The notes under the pieces are model-generated. The model saw only the letters and a program-made list of their open reading frames with translations, was not told the origin of the DNA and searched no databases. A stretch of DNA of 64,000 bases from Tetrapyrgos nigripes (Eukaryota; Basidiomycota; Agaricomycetes; Agaricales; Campanellaceae). Position 1 is the first letter of the stretch, and each line of letters begins with the position of its first letter. The position numbers and the translations under genes were made by a program. Location of the stretch: assembly GCA_013368315.1 (NCBI GenBank), contig JAACJM010000180.1, positions 1-64,000 on the forward strand. The letters run 5' to 3'. Positions 46,681-57,725 of this stretch are shown here, piece by piece.

Positions 46681-49600
46681 ATGACAGACAATTCTGCTGA
46701 AAATAAGTGAGTGATGATGCCTCTTCACTGAATCTCATTATCATCTAAAACTACGCTACGAAGTCTTTCCAAGCCGCCATCTATGGAGATTGGGTCTGGT
46801 TTTATTATTATTTGAGCAATCATTTCTTTCTGACCAAACACTTTTAGGATGTTTAATCAGGCCTCACAATTGACCATCACTCAGAGCCCAATTACTGTTA
46901 TTGGCGGTAATCAAATAAATCAGAGTGAGTTATACTAACTTGATGTCTCAAATTGCCAGTCACAATCCAAAAATAACAATAAAACATTACAGGCAATGTA
47001 GTGGGCAGTCCAAAAGATTTGAAGTGGATTAATGCACCAAATCCATTTGAGAATTTCTACAGTGCAGAACAAAAGATAGTGCAAGGCACAGGCACCTGGT
47101 TGCTTGAGCACAGGTTATTTCAAGAATGGAAGACTGGCATGACCCCTTTCTTGTGGCTTCAAGGCAAAGGTCAGTTTTCAGAAGTATTGTTAGAGATTTG
47201 TGTGTTCCTAAAATGTTCTTGATTTAGCTGGTTCTGGCAAAACCTTTTTATGGTAAGTGAACTTATCAGAATGTGAGGTTGAGGGAACCTTGAATATTCT
47301 CTTTAGCACTAATGTCATCAAGACGTTGAGAAAGGACTCTGTGTTCCTTTATTATTATTTTGATACTCGCGATAAAGCCAAAGTGGATTATAGTGGAATT
47401 GTCTCTTCCTTGTTGCATCAAGTAGCAGCAGAGGCAATCAGACAGAATAGCGAGAATGCTTACAATGCAATTCATCAGCTCTATATCAACAGCAAAGAAG
47501 GCAAATTCCTTATTCCAGAGGATATGGAGACCACTCTTTTGCATTTGATGGCAATGATGGATGCTGTTTACATTATAATTGATGCAATAGATGAATGTGG
47601 TGACAAAGATCAAGGCAAACTACTAGCCTTTGTAGATAAATTACTCACCAAACTCAAAAACTGCTTTGTGTTTGTATCAAGCCGTCCACATATTAATATA
47701 ACGGACAACAAAGTTGGGGTTATCTCATTGGATAAACAGATATCTGATGTTGGTATTGCTTCTGATATTGAAAAATATGTGGATATGAAATTACAAGAAC
47801 AAGATGCTTGGTCTCCCAAGTTGAAGGCTGAAATAAAGGACACCCTAGTGAATGGCGCTAATGGACAGTAAGTATGCATTTTAAATTATATCATACCAAG
47901 GGTAATGTGCTAAATGGTTACAAAAGAATCAGATGGGTAGACTGTCAGTTGACAGCACTTGATGAGATCAAGATACCAAAAAGGGTCAGAAAAGCTTTAA
48001 AAACCTTGCCAAAAACATTACAAGAGACATATGGCAAGATTTTGGGGCAGGTGAAAGAGGAACTGAGAGATGATGTAAAGACAATTTTTCAGTGGTTGCT
48101 GTTTGGCTATAGGCCATTGACCATAGGAGAGGTTCAACATATATTGGCTATTGATGTGGAAGAGGAAAAATTCTTGCCTGAAGATCTACTTGAAAATATT
48201 GAAACAGAGCTACACAAAGTGGTGAATTCTAGCTTGGTAGTCATTATTCAAGCTCGTATTGAAAAGGGTACTGGGAAAAGCAGACTGCTATGACAGTCCA
48301 ACTAGCTCATCCTTCTGTAAAAGATTATCTGCTATCAGAAGCAGCTATGCAAAGTGTTTCAGGATATTTTCAAATGAATAGTGCTCTAGCCCATGAAGCT
48401 ATTTGTCAGATGTGTATTGTTTATCTTCTATGCTGTGGACAAGAAGCAATTAATGTGGAGAAATTTGCCTTAGCACATTATGCCTCCAAGTATTGGTTCT
48501 TGCATTCTAATCAAACTGAAGAAGGATGTTCAGCCATATTGGACCTCAGTTGCAAGCTCTTAAGCACTACACAGCCTGCATATTATAACTGGTTGAATGT
48601 GTATACACCTGATACATGGGATAATAAACGAGATAACATCATAGCACAACCTCTTTATTATGCTAGTTATATAGGACTGAAAAGTGTGGTTGTGTATATG
48701 CTTGAAAAAGGAGCTGATGTCAATGCACAGGGTGGAAAATATGCAAATGCATTATATGCTGCAAGCCGAGATGGGCATCTAGAGGTTGTGAGAGCACTCC
48801 TTGAAAAAGGAGCTGATGTCAATGCACAGGGTGGAGAATATGGAAATGCACTACAGGCTGCAAGCTATAAAGGGCATCTAGAGGTTGTGAGAGCACTCCT
48901 TGACAAAGGAGCGGATGTCAATGCACAGGGTGGATATTATGGATATGCACTATATGCTGCAAGCGATAATGGGCATCTAGAGGTTGTGAGAGCACTCCTT
49001 GAAAAAGCAGCTGATGTCAATGCACAGGGTGGAGTTTATGGAAATGCACTACAGGCTGCAAGCCATAGTGGGCATCTAGAGGTTGTGGGAGCACTCCTTG
49101 AAAAAGGAGCTGATGTCAATGCACAGGGTGGAGTTTTTGGAAATGCACTACAGGCTGCAAGCTATCGTGGGCATCTAGAGGTTGTGAGAGCCCTCCTTGA
49201 AAAAGGAGCTGATGTCAATGCACAGGGTGGAGAATATGGAAATGCACTACAGGCTGCAAGCCGTGGGGATCTAGAGGTTGTGAGAGCACTCCTTGAAAAA
49301 GGAGCTGATGTCAATGCACAGGGTGGATTTTATGGAAATGCACTACAGGCTGCAAGCCGTAGTGGGCATCTAGAGGTTGTGAGAGCACTCCTTGAAAAAG
49401 GAGCTGATGTCAATGCACAGGGTGGATATTATGGAAATGCACTACAGGCTGCAAGCTGGACTGGGCATCTAGAGGTTGTGAGAGCACTCCTTGAAAAAGG
49501 AGCTGATGTCAATGCACAGGGTGGAGAATATGGAAATGCACTACAGGCTGCAAGCCTTAATGGGCATCTAGAGGTTGTGAGAGCACTCCTTGAAAAAGGA

Positions 49601-50251
49601 GCTGATGTCAATGCACAGGGTGGATATTATGGAAATGCACTACAGGCTGCAAGCGATAATGGGCATCTAGAGGTTGTGAGAGCACTCCTTGAAAAAGGAG
49701 CTGATGTCAATGCACAGGGTGGACCTTATGGAAATGCACTACAGGCTGCAAGCGATAATGGGCATCTAGAGGTTGTGAGAGCACTCCTTGAAAAAGGAGC
49801 TGATGTCAATGCACAGGGTGGATATTATGGAAATGCACTACAGGCTGCAAGCTCTAAAGGACATCTAGAGGTTGTGAGAGCACTCCTTGAAAAAGGAGCT
49901 GATGTCAATGCACAGGGTGGAATTTTTGGAAATGCACTACAGGCTGCAAGCGATAATGGGCATCTAGAGGTTGTGAGAGCACTCCTTGAAAAAGGAGCTG
50001 ATGTCAATGCACAGGGTGGATATTATGGAAATGCACTCCAGGCTGCAAGCGATAATGGGCATCTAGAGGTTGTGAGAGCACTCCTTGAAAAAGGAGCTGA
50101 TGTCAATGCACAGGGTGGATTGTATGGAAATGCACTACAGGCTGCAAGCTATAATGGGCATCTAGAGGTTGTGAGAGCACTCCTTGAAAAAGGAGCTGAT
50201 GTCAATACACAGGGTGGAGAATATGCAAATGATGTGTATGACTCAGATTGA
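46681..50251 (+). pseudogene. NACHT-ankyrin NOD-like receptor, copy 3, one frameshift
   Basis: Exons: 46681-46706, 46848-46924, 46993-47169, 47228-47252, 47307-47867, 47927-50251, with the same phases as gene 1. The N-terminus is MTDNSAENKMFNQASQLTIT then SPITVIGGNQINQ. Walker A GKAGSGKT is again split by an intron, and Walker B reads IIIDAIDE. Its first five exons differ clearly from genes 1 and 2, while the part after 48290 is nearly the same. One base is missing near 48268-48275 relative to gene 1, so the frame stops at TGA 48291-48293. A 29-base GT-AG segment (about 48266-48294) would restore the frame if spliced out, but this is shorter than normal introns. It ends NDVYDSD. Confidence 0.78.
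48641..50220 (+). repeat. ankyrin-coding 99 bp tandem array, 15 units
   Basis: Same consensus as the other arrays. Residues after AAS: RD, YK, DN, HS, YR, R with one codon missing, RS, WT, LN, DN, DN, SK, DN, DN, YN. The sixth unit is 96 bases (gap near 49260). Units at about 49001-49160 carry the rare variants KAADV and VVGALL also found in gene 1. Confidence 0.9.
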
Positions 50252-51240
50252 AATGCATTTAGCTTCTATAACCTCTAAATTTCAAAATATGAATGTACAG
50301 ACTGAAATGTTAACTATATAAACTTTCACAAGAAATGGTTATGTTCTCCAGTTGTTTCTGGTATCTGCTAGTACCACAAGAATTTAGTACTCACTTTTCA
50401 AAACTACGCAATTTATTTACCAACTTGTGTTCTTGTGTTTTGATTGTTGACGAAATTTGAAAATATTTATTTAAAAAATGCAGCAGGACAATGACAATAC
50501 CACAGTGTAGGTATGTATATGAACGGCAAGTTTAGCATTTAGGCCTATCTTAGGCTATCAGTTACTGCAATGATGATATATTCCCGCAGCTACTGTCTAC
50601 ATGATATAGCATGCAAGATTCTCGAGCGAAAAGCAATTTCTTTAGCTTATACTGTCAGCAAAGAGTTTGTACAACTGTCTTTTCCGAAGGGGTATTTGAG
50701 TTATGAAATGAGTTTACCGTGTTTCCAATCATCTGCATGGCCTTTCGAGGCTACGGTAAGGCCTGATTTGAGCCTCATAGTAGGTTAGTATTTCCTGATG
50801 CGCAGTAAACAGAAGCTAGTACTTTTTAAATGCCAGGATTTCTCGCAATTTTGCTTTATAACGGACCGATGCCCGCAAATCTCATTTACCGGCAAATGAG
50901 ATCTACTTAGTTGCTTTTGTACAGAAAAGTTTGACCAAAACGTAGGTTCGGGGACCTCGGAAAAGCCGTCTCGTATCTTACCTGCGTTGCCCTCGAGACA
51001 GTACAGTCATGGACCCATAGTCAGATACAAAGGCAGTTGAGAGTCCTAGATCATTTAAACTTCAAATCCCAGCTAATTACAAAGATGTGATGTCCAAGCC
51101 AAAGGATATGTGTAGCACACCAATGGCGGACAACGGGATAGGGGAAGGTGTGGGAAAGGCTTTCAGAAGTAATAACTGTAAACATAGAAGCTTTCTGATT
51201 TCAGCGTGCTTTACACTCTGTTTTTCTCGTCTCTCTGTTT
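50252..51240 (+). other. 3' flank of gene 3, no gene seen
   Basis: Nearly base for base the flank of gene 2 (16970-17950). Only a few substitutions were noticed, for example within 50733-50755. Confidence 0.5.
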
Positions 51241-51249
51241 AACTCTGGG

Positions 51250-53400
51250 GGAATACAACTACAACCCACACACTAGCGCGTTGGGTGCGCAGTCGTCTAC
51301 ACTTCTCGTATAGTCTTCCGGTTCGGCATCTAGTCCGTCCTATTCTTCGCGTTATGATCCCCACTTCCATGCGCACTCTCCACCTCCACCTCCACATGTT
51401 GCACCCCCACGCCCAGCTGACGGGAACTGGGACCTCTGCACCGACCCACTCTACCTCTCCCAACGTCCCCTTCGTCTCACTCATCTCTGCCCTTACATCC
51501 CCGCATTCGTCTCATACCTATTCCACGAAGAAACGCATATATGGTTGGACGTTATGGTTTCGAGTTCGCTGCAGCCCCATAGCGTGAGGGATATGGTTGG
51601 GAGGGTGTTTGGTTCTAGAAGTGGGGTAGGATGAAGGGTGGGGCGAGAGGTGGGGGGTATTTGGGAAATTATGAGGAGTTATTACGCTGGTAAAGCTGGT
51701 GGTGCCAGTAGGGGTGGTGGGGACAAGTTAGGATCTGGAGAGTTATTACGCTGGTAAAGCTGGTGGTGCCAGTAGGGGTGGTGGACATAAGTTAGGATCT
51801 GGATCTGGTGAAGCCGAACCTCATGCTCCGGAGAACGAGAAGACGAAGAAGAACAAACCAGGTCTAATAGCCGTATGGGCTCGGGATACACTCGATTTGG
51901 AGGTGAGTTTTGAGTTTTGTTTTGTTATACTCGTTTCTGTTTCGGAACCCGACTCTTTAGGTTTGCATTTTATCTTATTTTTATTGCCTGCTGAGATCGC
52001 TCTGAGACCCCTTTTTTTCTTTTTTTTTTTGGTTTGGCGGGTCGCTTTTTGGTTTTGTGTTCGGTTTTGGTTTTGGTTTTCTTTCCATTCTCGTTCTCGT
52101 TTTCGTTTCCGGTTTTGTCTTTCTTTCTTCTTTTTTGCCGTTTCGTTTCATCTTTCGTCTCGTCTCGTCTGATGAAAAAAATGTCACTGACCACAATGTC
52201 TTTCATTATTAAATTTACAGACACCAAAACTCAAACAACAAGACCTCGATAAACCTTGGGAGAAGCTTACGCCTTTGATACCGGGAAATGAGTTCCTTAC
52301 CGAGATGAAGACGGGCGCGGGAGCGGACGGAGACGCAGGAGGTGCAGCAGCAGACGCAGCAGCAGATACGACGACGACACTACCTGTTGACCCGATGTTA
52401 ACAACAGCCTCAACACTGGCTGAAGTCGAAGACACCACTCCCCCCACTACACCTACGCCCCTCTCACTCTTGCTCCCCGTCTTGCTCCCCGTCTTGGTCT
52501 TACTCTCACCACCACCGCCGCCGCTGTTCCTTCCCCTTTCCCTGCATCTGCGTCTGAAGAAAAAGGACTCCACCCAAACTCTACCCCACCACATATCATA
52601 CCCGGGACAACGCCCCCACCCCCACCACATACTACCCCAACGCCAACACCAACGCCCCCACCCCCACCCCATACACCCATTCCCCCCTCACAATCCTCCT
52701 CCTAGACGATTACCCCCTCAAAGCACGTTTACAACCCTATACCCGTTTTTGCTTACCAGAGTACTCTAGGGATGTTTGGGTTATGTGGGTCCTTTCTGGT
52801 GCTGAGGGGGGTAAAGGTGGGAACGGTGTTAACGGGGATAAAAGTCATAAAGGTGATGGTGAAAGCGAAGGTGCTGGTGGGGGGCGTGTCGACGCCGACG
52901 CTGTTCCAGGTACCACTATGGCCGTGGTCATGGGTGGCAAATCTGCAGCAGGTTCAGGAGAGAGAACGAGAAGAAGGGAGAGGAATCCAAGCCACGGATG
53001 GACCTACCGAAATCGAAATTCCCACTGACGAAGACGCAGTAATCGAAGACGTCGTAGCAAACACCTCCACCTACGCCTCCACCGACTCTATCCTCGTCCC
53101 CACTACACCAACCGTACCCCCAACTCTCCTAGTGCTGCTGCTAAGAAGCTAAAACGGAAGAGAACGTTGAAGAATACCGAGTCTACGGCGGATATTTCTG
53201 CCTCTGTCTCCACCTTTATCCCCACCTCTAACACTATCCCTACCTCGTTAGAAGGGGGAAATGGAATCCGTCTTACCTTCAAATGTCAACTTGGGCACCG
53301 ACACCGACATTAGCCTTATCCTCCAAAAAACAAACTCCATGATCCGGATATGCGTCAGAGTACCTCCGTTGTGAGTTTGGTGATTCGTCAGGTTCATATA
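51250..53400 (+). pseudogene. FCP1/NIF-like phosphatase relic, copy 3, cut at the laccase junction
   Basis: Contains DGNWDLCTDPLYLSQRPLRL, CPYIPAFVSYLFHEETHIWL and SSLQPHSVRDMVGRVFGSRS at 51418-51620, the T-rich intron at about 51900-52220, LDKPWEKLTPLIPGNEFL, a Pro/Thr-rich stretch, LLLDDYPLKA near 52702-52730 and PTEIEIPTDEDAVIEDVVAN at 53001-53060. The C-terminal VGVLDAIKSESN part is missing; the sequence passes into laccase near 53400. It is frameshifted and has a stop at 51630. Confidence 0.5.
51676..51803 (+). repeat. 64 bp tandem duplication in phosphatase relic 3
   Basis: gagttattacgctggtaaag begins at 51676 and again at 51740. The unit ends aagttaggatctgg. Not present in copies 1 and 2. 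Confidence 0.85.
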
Positions 53401-53419
53401 CAGAGGCTGATATTGTTGC

Positions 53420-55113
53420 AGCACTGGCACGGTTTCTGCCAAGCCCGTACTTCATATGCCGATAGTCCTTCTTTCATTAACCAGGTGCGTTCTCAAACCT
53501 CGCAAAGAACTAGAAGCTTTTGTGGCGTACTTCGTTAACAGTGTCCCATTCCTCCTGGCAACGTATTCCACTATGCTTTTGACACCGCCGGCCAAACCGG
53601 TTACTACGGGTATCACTCTCACTTGTCTACGCAGTACTGCAATGGTCTCCGTGGAGCATTCGTCGTTTACGGTATGTCATCGTCCTGCTCTTCTTAACCT
53701 GCGTCTGTCTCAGTTTGTCCTTCCCTCCAGATCCCCATGACCCGTTGAGACACCTCTACGATGTAGACGATGACTCAACCATCATTACTCTCGCTGATTG
53801 GTACCACGACTTTGCTCCTGATGCCCAGGACAGGTTTTTCCAAACCGGTACTGTGCCTATCCCGGACTCCGGACTCCTCAACGGTAACTTGTAAGGGATG
53901 ATACATTGATGGTGTAAGTTTTCAGCCTCTGATAGATCAGCAAGGTAAAGGTCTGATCTTCTACCGTAGCCAGAGGTTCCATTCTCTGTGATCAACATTG
54001 TCAGAGGACTCCGATACAGATTGCGTGTTTTCCCCATCTCTTGCCGACCTTTCCACACCTTCTCCGTTGATAACCACAAGATAAGCGCTATGGAGTTTGA
54101 CGGTGTTGAGCATGACCCCGTCACTGTCGATAATTTTGACATCTTTGCTGGTAGGTCCTTTCCTCAGACTTCGACATACTGTACTGAAATCCTCCAATAG
54201 CGCGACATGTCTCTGCTATCCTCCACGCTAACCAGCCCATCGGCAACTACTGGATCCGTGCCCCACCAACTGGTTCGTTGCTTGACCTTTGAGCTAACAC
54301 TACGACTAGTCAACCCCAACTTGACTCTCGCCATTTTGCGATACCGCGGCACCCCTAACCGAGAACCAACCACCAACAACACCGGAGCCGCCGGTGTGAA
54401 GCTCAACGATGGTGACATGCGCCCCATCGCCTCTGAAGGCCCAGGCCAGCTTGGCAGTGCACCTGCTGACGTCGCCTTCAACCTCGTCATCTCGCAACCC
54501 AACCTACCCTTCTTCGACATCGACAATATCTTCTACATCTCCCCCACCGTTCCTGTATTGCTGCAAATCCTCTCCGGTGCTGCCCAACCTCAAGATGTGC
54601 TTCCTTCCAAGAAAATCTTCTGGATACCGCCCAATGCCACCATCAAGATTTCCATCCCTGGAACTGGTGCTCATCCGTTCCATCTTCACGGCCACAATTT
54701 CGACGTCATCAAGGTTGCCAACTCTAATGTTACGAACTTTGTGAACCCACTGTGATGTGATGTCACTCCAGGCGAGTACTTTCCAACAATACTACGGGAA
54801 TAACATTTGCTAATCTCGTCAACTCTACGTATTATCTAGTCAACAGAGGAAACACCACCTTCCGTTTCAAGAGTGACAACCCTGGAGCTTGGTTCTTGCA
54901 CTGGTGAGTTTCACAGTAATTTATGCGCTTCAAACGCCCGTCTCATCGTCACTTCCCTTTAGTCACATCGACTGGCATTTGGAAGCTTGTCTGGCCATCG
55001 TCTTTGGTGAAACTCCCGCTGAGAACATTGAGGGACCTCATAAACAGATTCCTCCTCAAGACTGGCTCGACCTTTGCCCCGAGTACGATGACCTTGATCC
55101 AGACCAGCAATAA
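53420..55113 (+). pseudogene. laccase (multicopper oxidase), 5'-truncated and mutated
   Basis: Secreted phenol oxidase using four copper ions, relevant to lignin or pigment chemistry. All four copper signatures are traceable: L1 HWHGFCQARTSYADSPSFIN at 53422, L2 [16 protein letters not shown] near 53605-53655, L3 AHPFHLHGHNFDVIK near 54670-54715, and L4 split by an intron, H-C then HIDWHLEACLAIVFGETPAE near 54896-55015. Other parts: YDVDDDSTIITLADWYHDFA, FDGVEHDPVTVDNFDIFAG, LNDGDMRPIASEGPGQLGSA. It ends DLDPDQQ at 55113. Signal peptide and first exons are absent: the sequence upstream is phosphatase relic 3. A disrupted stretch at 53885-53985 and TGA at 54753-54755 followed by Cys, where Arg-Arg is expected, show decay. 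Confidence 0.82.
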
Positions 55114-55980
55114 GTGAGGAGTATGCATTTAAGGTGTCGTGGTTGGACAAGAATGAATGGTTTGCAATTGTGTGATGCCTACTTGGGCTCGGGCTTTTGG
55201 TGCCTCAATATGGATGTATTTCTATTTGCTCCACTGTTTTGCTGGGATTTGGAATACGATCTTTTCTTTTCCTTTCTTACAATACACGCCTTCTGGTTAG
55301 GATAACCGTGACGTTGTATCTGATTAGCTCGGAATGAGACGAATCGTTGTCGTTGTGAATTAAAACACTCTTCAGCAAAGTAACACTAGTTTTGCAATGA
55401 CGCTTCAATGCCACTGACTTCTAGACTCGCATCAGCCTCGGAATGAGACGAGTTGCTGTCATTGCGAATTAAAACACTCCTTCTCAGCAACGTAGCACTA
55501 GCTTTAGCTTTACACCGACGATCCAAGGTCACTGACTCACCGGCTCGCAGTGGCCGATACCTAAACAGATTGACAGGATCCTCAGCAAAAAAAGGAATTA
55601 CGAGGCCCTTTAGGCCGAGTTAACTTATGTCGACCCCTCAATTGAGTAGCAAAGGTTCTCACGGGTTCTAACTTTTACACGCCACCACAGCGCTCCGAAG
55701 TACCCGAACTGACGCTCAATACCTCATAGCTCATTTCTGCCTTACCGCCCACCAACCATGACGAGCTTCAGGCGTATTTACCTTCCCTCAGCAGCCGTTG
55801 CAAGTCCGACTGCTGCTCTCTGAACCACTATGGGCTCCTCCACCCAACGTTCAAGGTGTCATTACAGAAGATATTAAGCTCTATCTAATTTTTTTAGTCA
55901 ATTTTACAGTATTACTTACTTATACAATGGGCCTCGTAATTTGCCATGCGAAGCAGTGGCACCTTTCCCCAGTGGTTTAA
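55114..55980. other. intergenic stretch with a tandem duplication
   Basis: No gene recognised. A unit of about 110 bases beginning ctcggaatgagacga and including gaattaaaacactc occurs at about 55328 and again at about 55438, with some divergence. Confidence 0.5.
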
Positions 55981-56019
55981 AATTAGAATAAAATGACCAC
56001 GCAAAACAGGACGTACAAG

Positions 56020-56110
56020 CTGCATTAAGAGGGAATCGAACCCCCGGCGGGTCGAGTACACGAATAATCACTGCAAGCAATTCTTAGCGCGTTGCGAGTG
56101 CGCAGTCCCC
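56020..56110 (-). other. tRNA-like sequence, possible tRNA relic or SINE head
   Basis: On the minus strand GGGGGTTCGATTCCCTC has the shape of a T-arm, and up to 70 bases before it could hold the rest of a class II tRNA. I could not draw a convincing D-arm or anticodon, so this is only a hint. Confidence 0.25.
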
Positions 56111-56159
56111 GACTCTCCCGCCCCTTTATTCAGTCGCATTTTCATGTCAATATATACAA

Positions 56160-56533
56160 TGCGTGTAATCCTTGAACCAACGCTGCTGCGGAGCTGGTAG
56201 GAGCCAAGAAACGTATTCTGTGTCCCATATTGAAATGTGTCATCACTTCTTTTACAGCATTCACAACATGAGTTTTCCCGGTACCTCCAGGTCCAGTAAG
56301 TAAGAAGAAGTCTCAATGGATCACCAGTATAATTCCTCAAAAGATATTGATTAACCCACAAATTGACAATAATATGGTAAGCAATCCTCTGCTTCTCATT
56401 GAGCATATTCTTTGTTTCCACGAATGAGATAATGTCCACTGTACTTTTATACTGACATTGGTGCCCTAGCTGGTTCACTATTTTAGATGTGTTAATGCTG
56501 GAAAGACAACCAGGAAATAACCCCGAACCTCGA
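56160..56533 (-). pseudogene. Helitron-type PIF1 helicase fragment, left part
   Basis: Reads GSGLFPGCLSSINTSK, LNEKQRIAYHIIVNLWVNQY and GDPLRLLLT, then after a small insertion near 56300 GPGGTGKTHVVNAVKEVMTH and GHRIRFLAPTSSAAALV. Walker A is GPGGTGKT. Its upstream part continues across the gypsy insertion at 59826-59890. No Rep part is seen. Confidence 0.65.
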
Positions 56534-56655
56534 TGTAAGGGACCAGGCTAAGAGTCTCGAGAACCGTAGATGGACTCATATAGCGAGGTTCCTTAGGCCA
56601 TGAATAAAGGCATAGAGAAAAGAGGAGATGTGAATAAGGGGAGTTAACTACTACA
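56534..56655 (-). repeat. LTR of element D (left)
   Basis: 122 bases; TGTAAGGGACCAGG...ACTACTACA on the plus strand. Differs from its partner by a few bases. Confidence 0.85.
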
Positions 56656-56805
56656 TTATCCCCTCTTTAAGCTAGAAAACAATGGAAATTTATAACTAAG
56701 TATTACAAATAACCAAAGTAGGGAGACATTAAAAACCTGGCCCGGAAAACCCAGTGGGAAAAACCAGAGTCGCAGGAAAAGTTGCCACTACCCGGGGACG
56801 AAAAA

Positions 56806-57725
56806 CTACCTTTTAATAATAGGATCTAATCTATCAGGAGGGGTAATCTTTCTACCAGAGCATGTAACGGCATGAACGGGCGGAGTGTAGTTGGATTTGG
56901 GATTAATGGATTTTTGAACTGGGGTAGGGGGTCGTGGAACGAAATTTGGAACTGAAACGGAAGTAGAAGGAGTGATAGGAACAGATGGAGTCTGAGTAGA
57001 GGTAGAGTCGTTATAAGTCGTAGAGTCGTTAATAAGTGATTCGGCGTTATGTGATTTGGAAATAATGAGTTCGTGAGGTCGTGGAGCGCGTGAATGAGTA
57101 CGGTGGAAGCACTCAATAAGATGATTGTAGTCGGAAGAGATATCGGTAAGAGGAATCCATGTATCGTCGTCGTCTGATGAGTCCTTAAAGTGGCAGAGGT
57201 AATCAAAACGTTGTCCAATTTTTCGTACGTCGTGGATAGAGTGAATGATAGGAGAGTCCTCAGGGAGTTCTAAAGGTACAGGGTCGGAGTGCTCGTGGAA
57301 TTCTGAAGGATCATGATAAGGTTCAAGGAGGGAAACGTGGAATACTGGATATAGGCGTGAAAGGTAAGAGGGAAGTTGTAGGAGGAATGCTCGTTGGTGG
57401 ACGGGTTTGATGATAGGAAAGGGACCGAGGCGACGATGATCGAGTTTGTCCGAAGGTCTGGTGGAACGAATATTGCGACGTAAAAGCCATACGAGTTGCC
57501 CTTCTTTTAGTGTAGGTTGAGCAGCGTGAAATTTGTCGTAATATTTAGCTTGCAGTTCCTGAGCATGTGCTAATTCTGCTTTAAGCTCGGAGTGAATGAT
57601 ATGTAGACGTTTGGCGAGATCGTCAGCGGTGGGAACGGTAGAAACGGAAGTGAGAGTTGGTTCGAATGTCGGGTGGAATCCGAGGTTGGCAAAGAATGGG
57701 GTATGTTTCGTGGAAGTGTTTACCG
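56806..57725 (-). pseudogene. integrase C-terminal part of gypsy element D
   Basis: Reads HTPFFANLGFHPTFEPTLTS, LAHAQELQAKYYDKFHAAQP, LKEGQLVWLLRRNIRSTRPS, DKLDHRRLGPFPIIKPV, YPVFHVSLLEPYHDP and a chromodomain-like VRKIGQRFDYLCHFKDSSDD, with a Pro/Ser tail to the stop near 56806. The catalytic DDE part is missing: the frame is lost at the inversion junction near 57720. Confidence 0.75.

Noticed and set aside
48266..48294. A 29-base intron restoring gene 3
   Set aside because: Shorter than any other intron in the window (51-136 bases) with no branch site; kept only as an alternative in the gene 3 entry.
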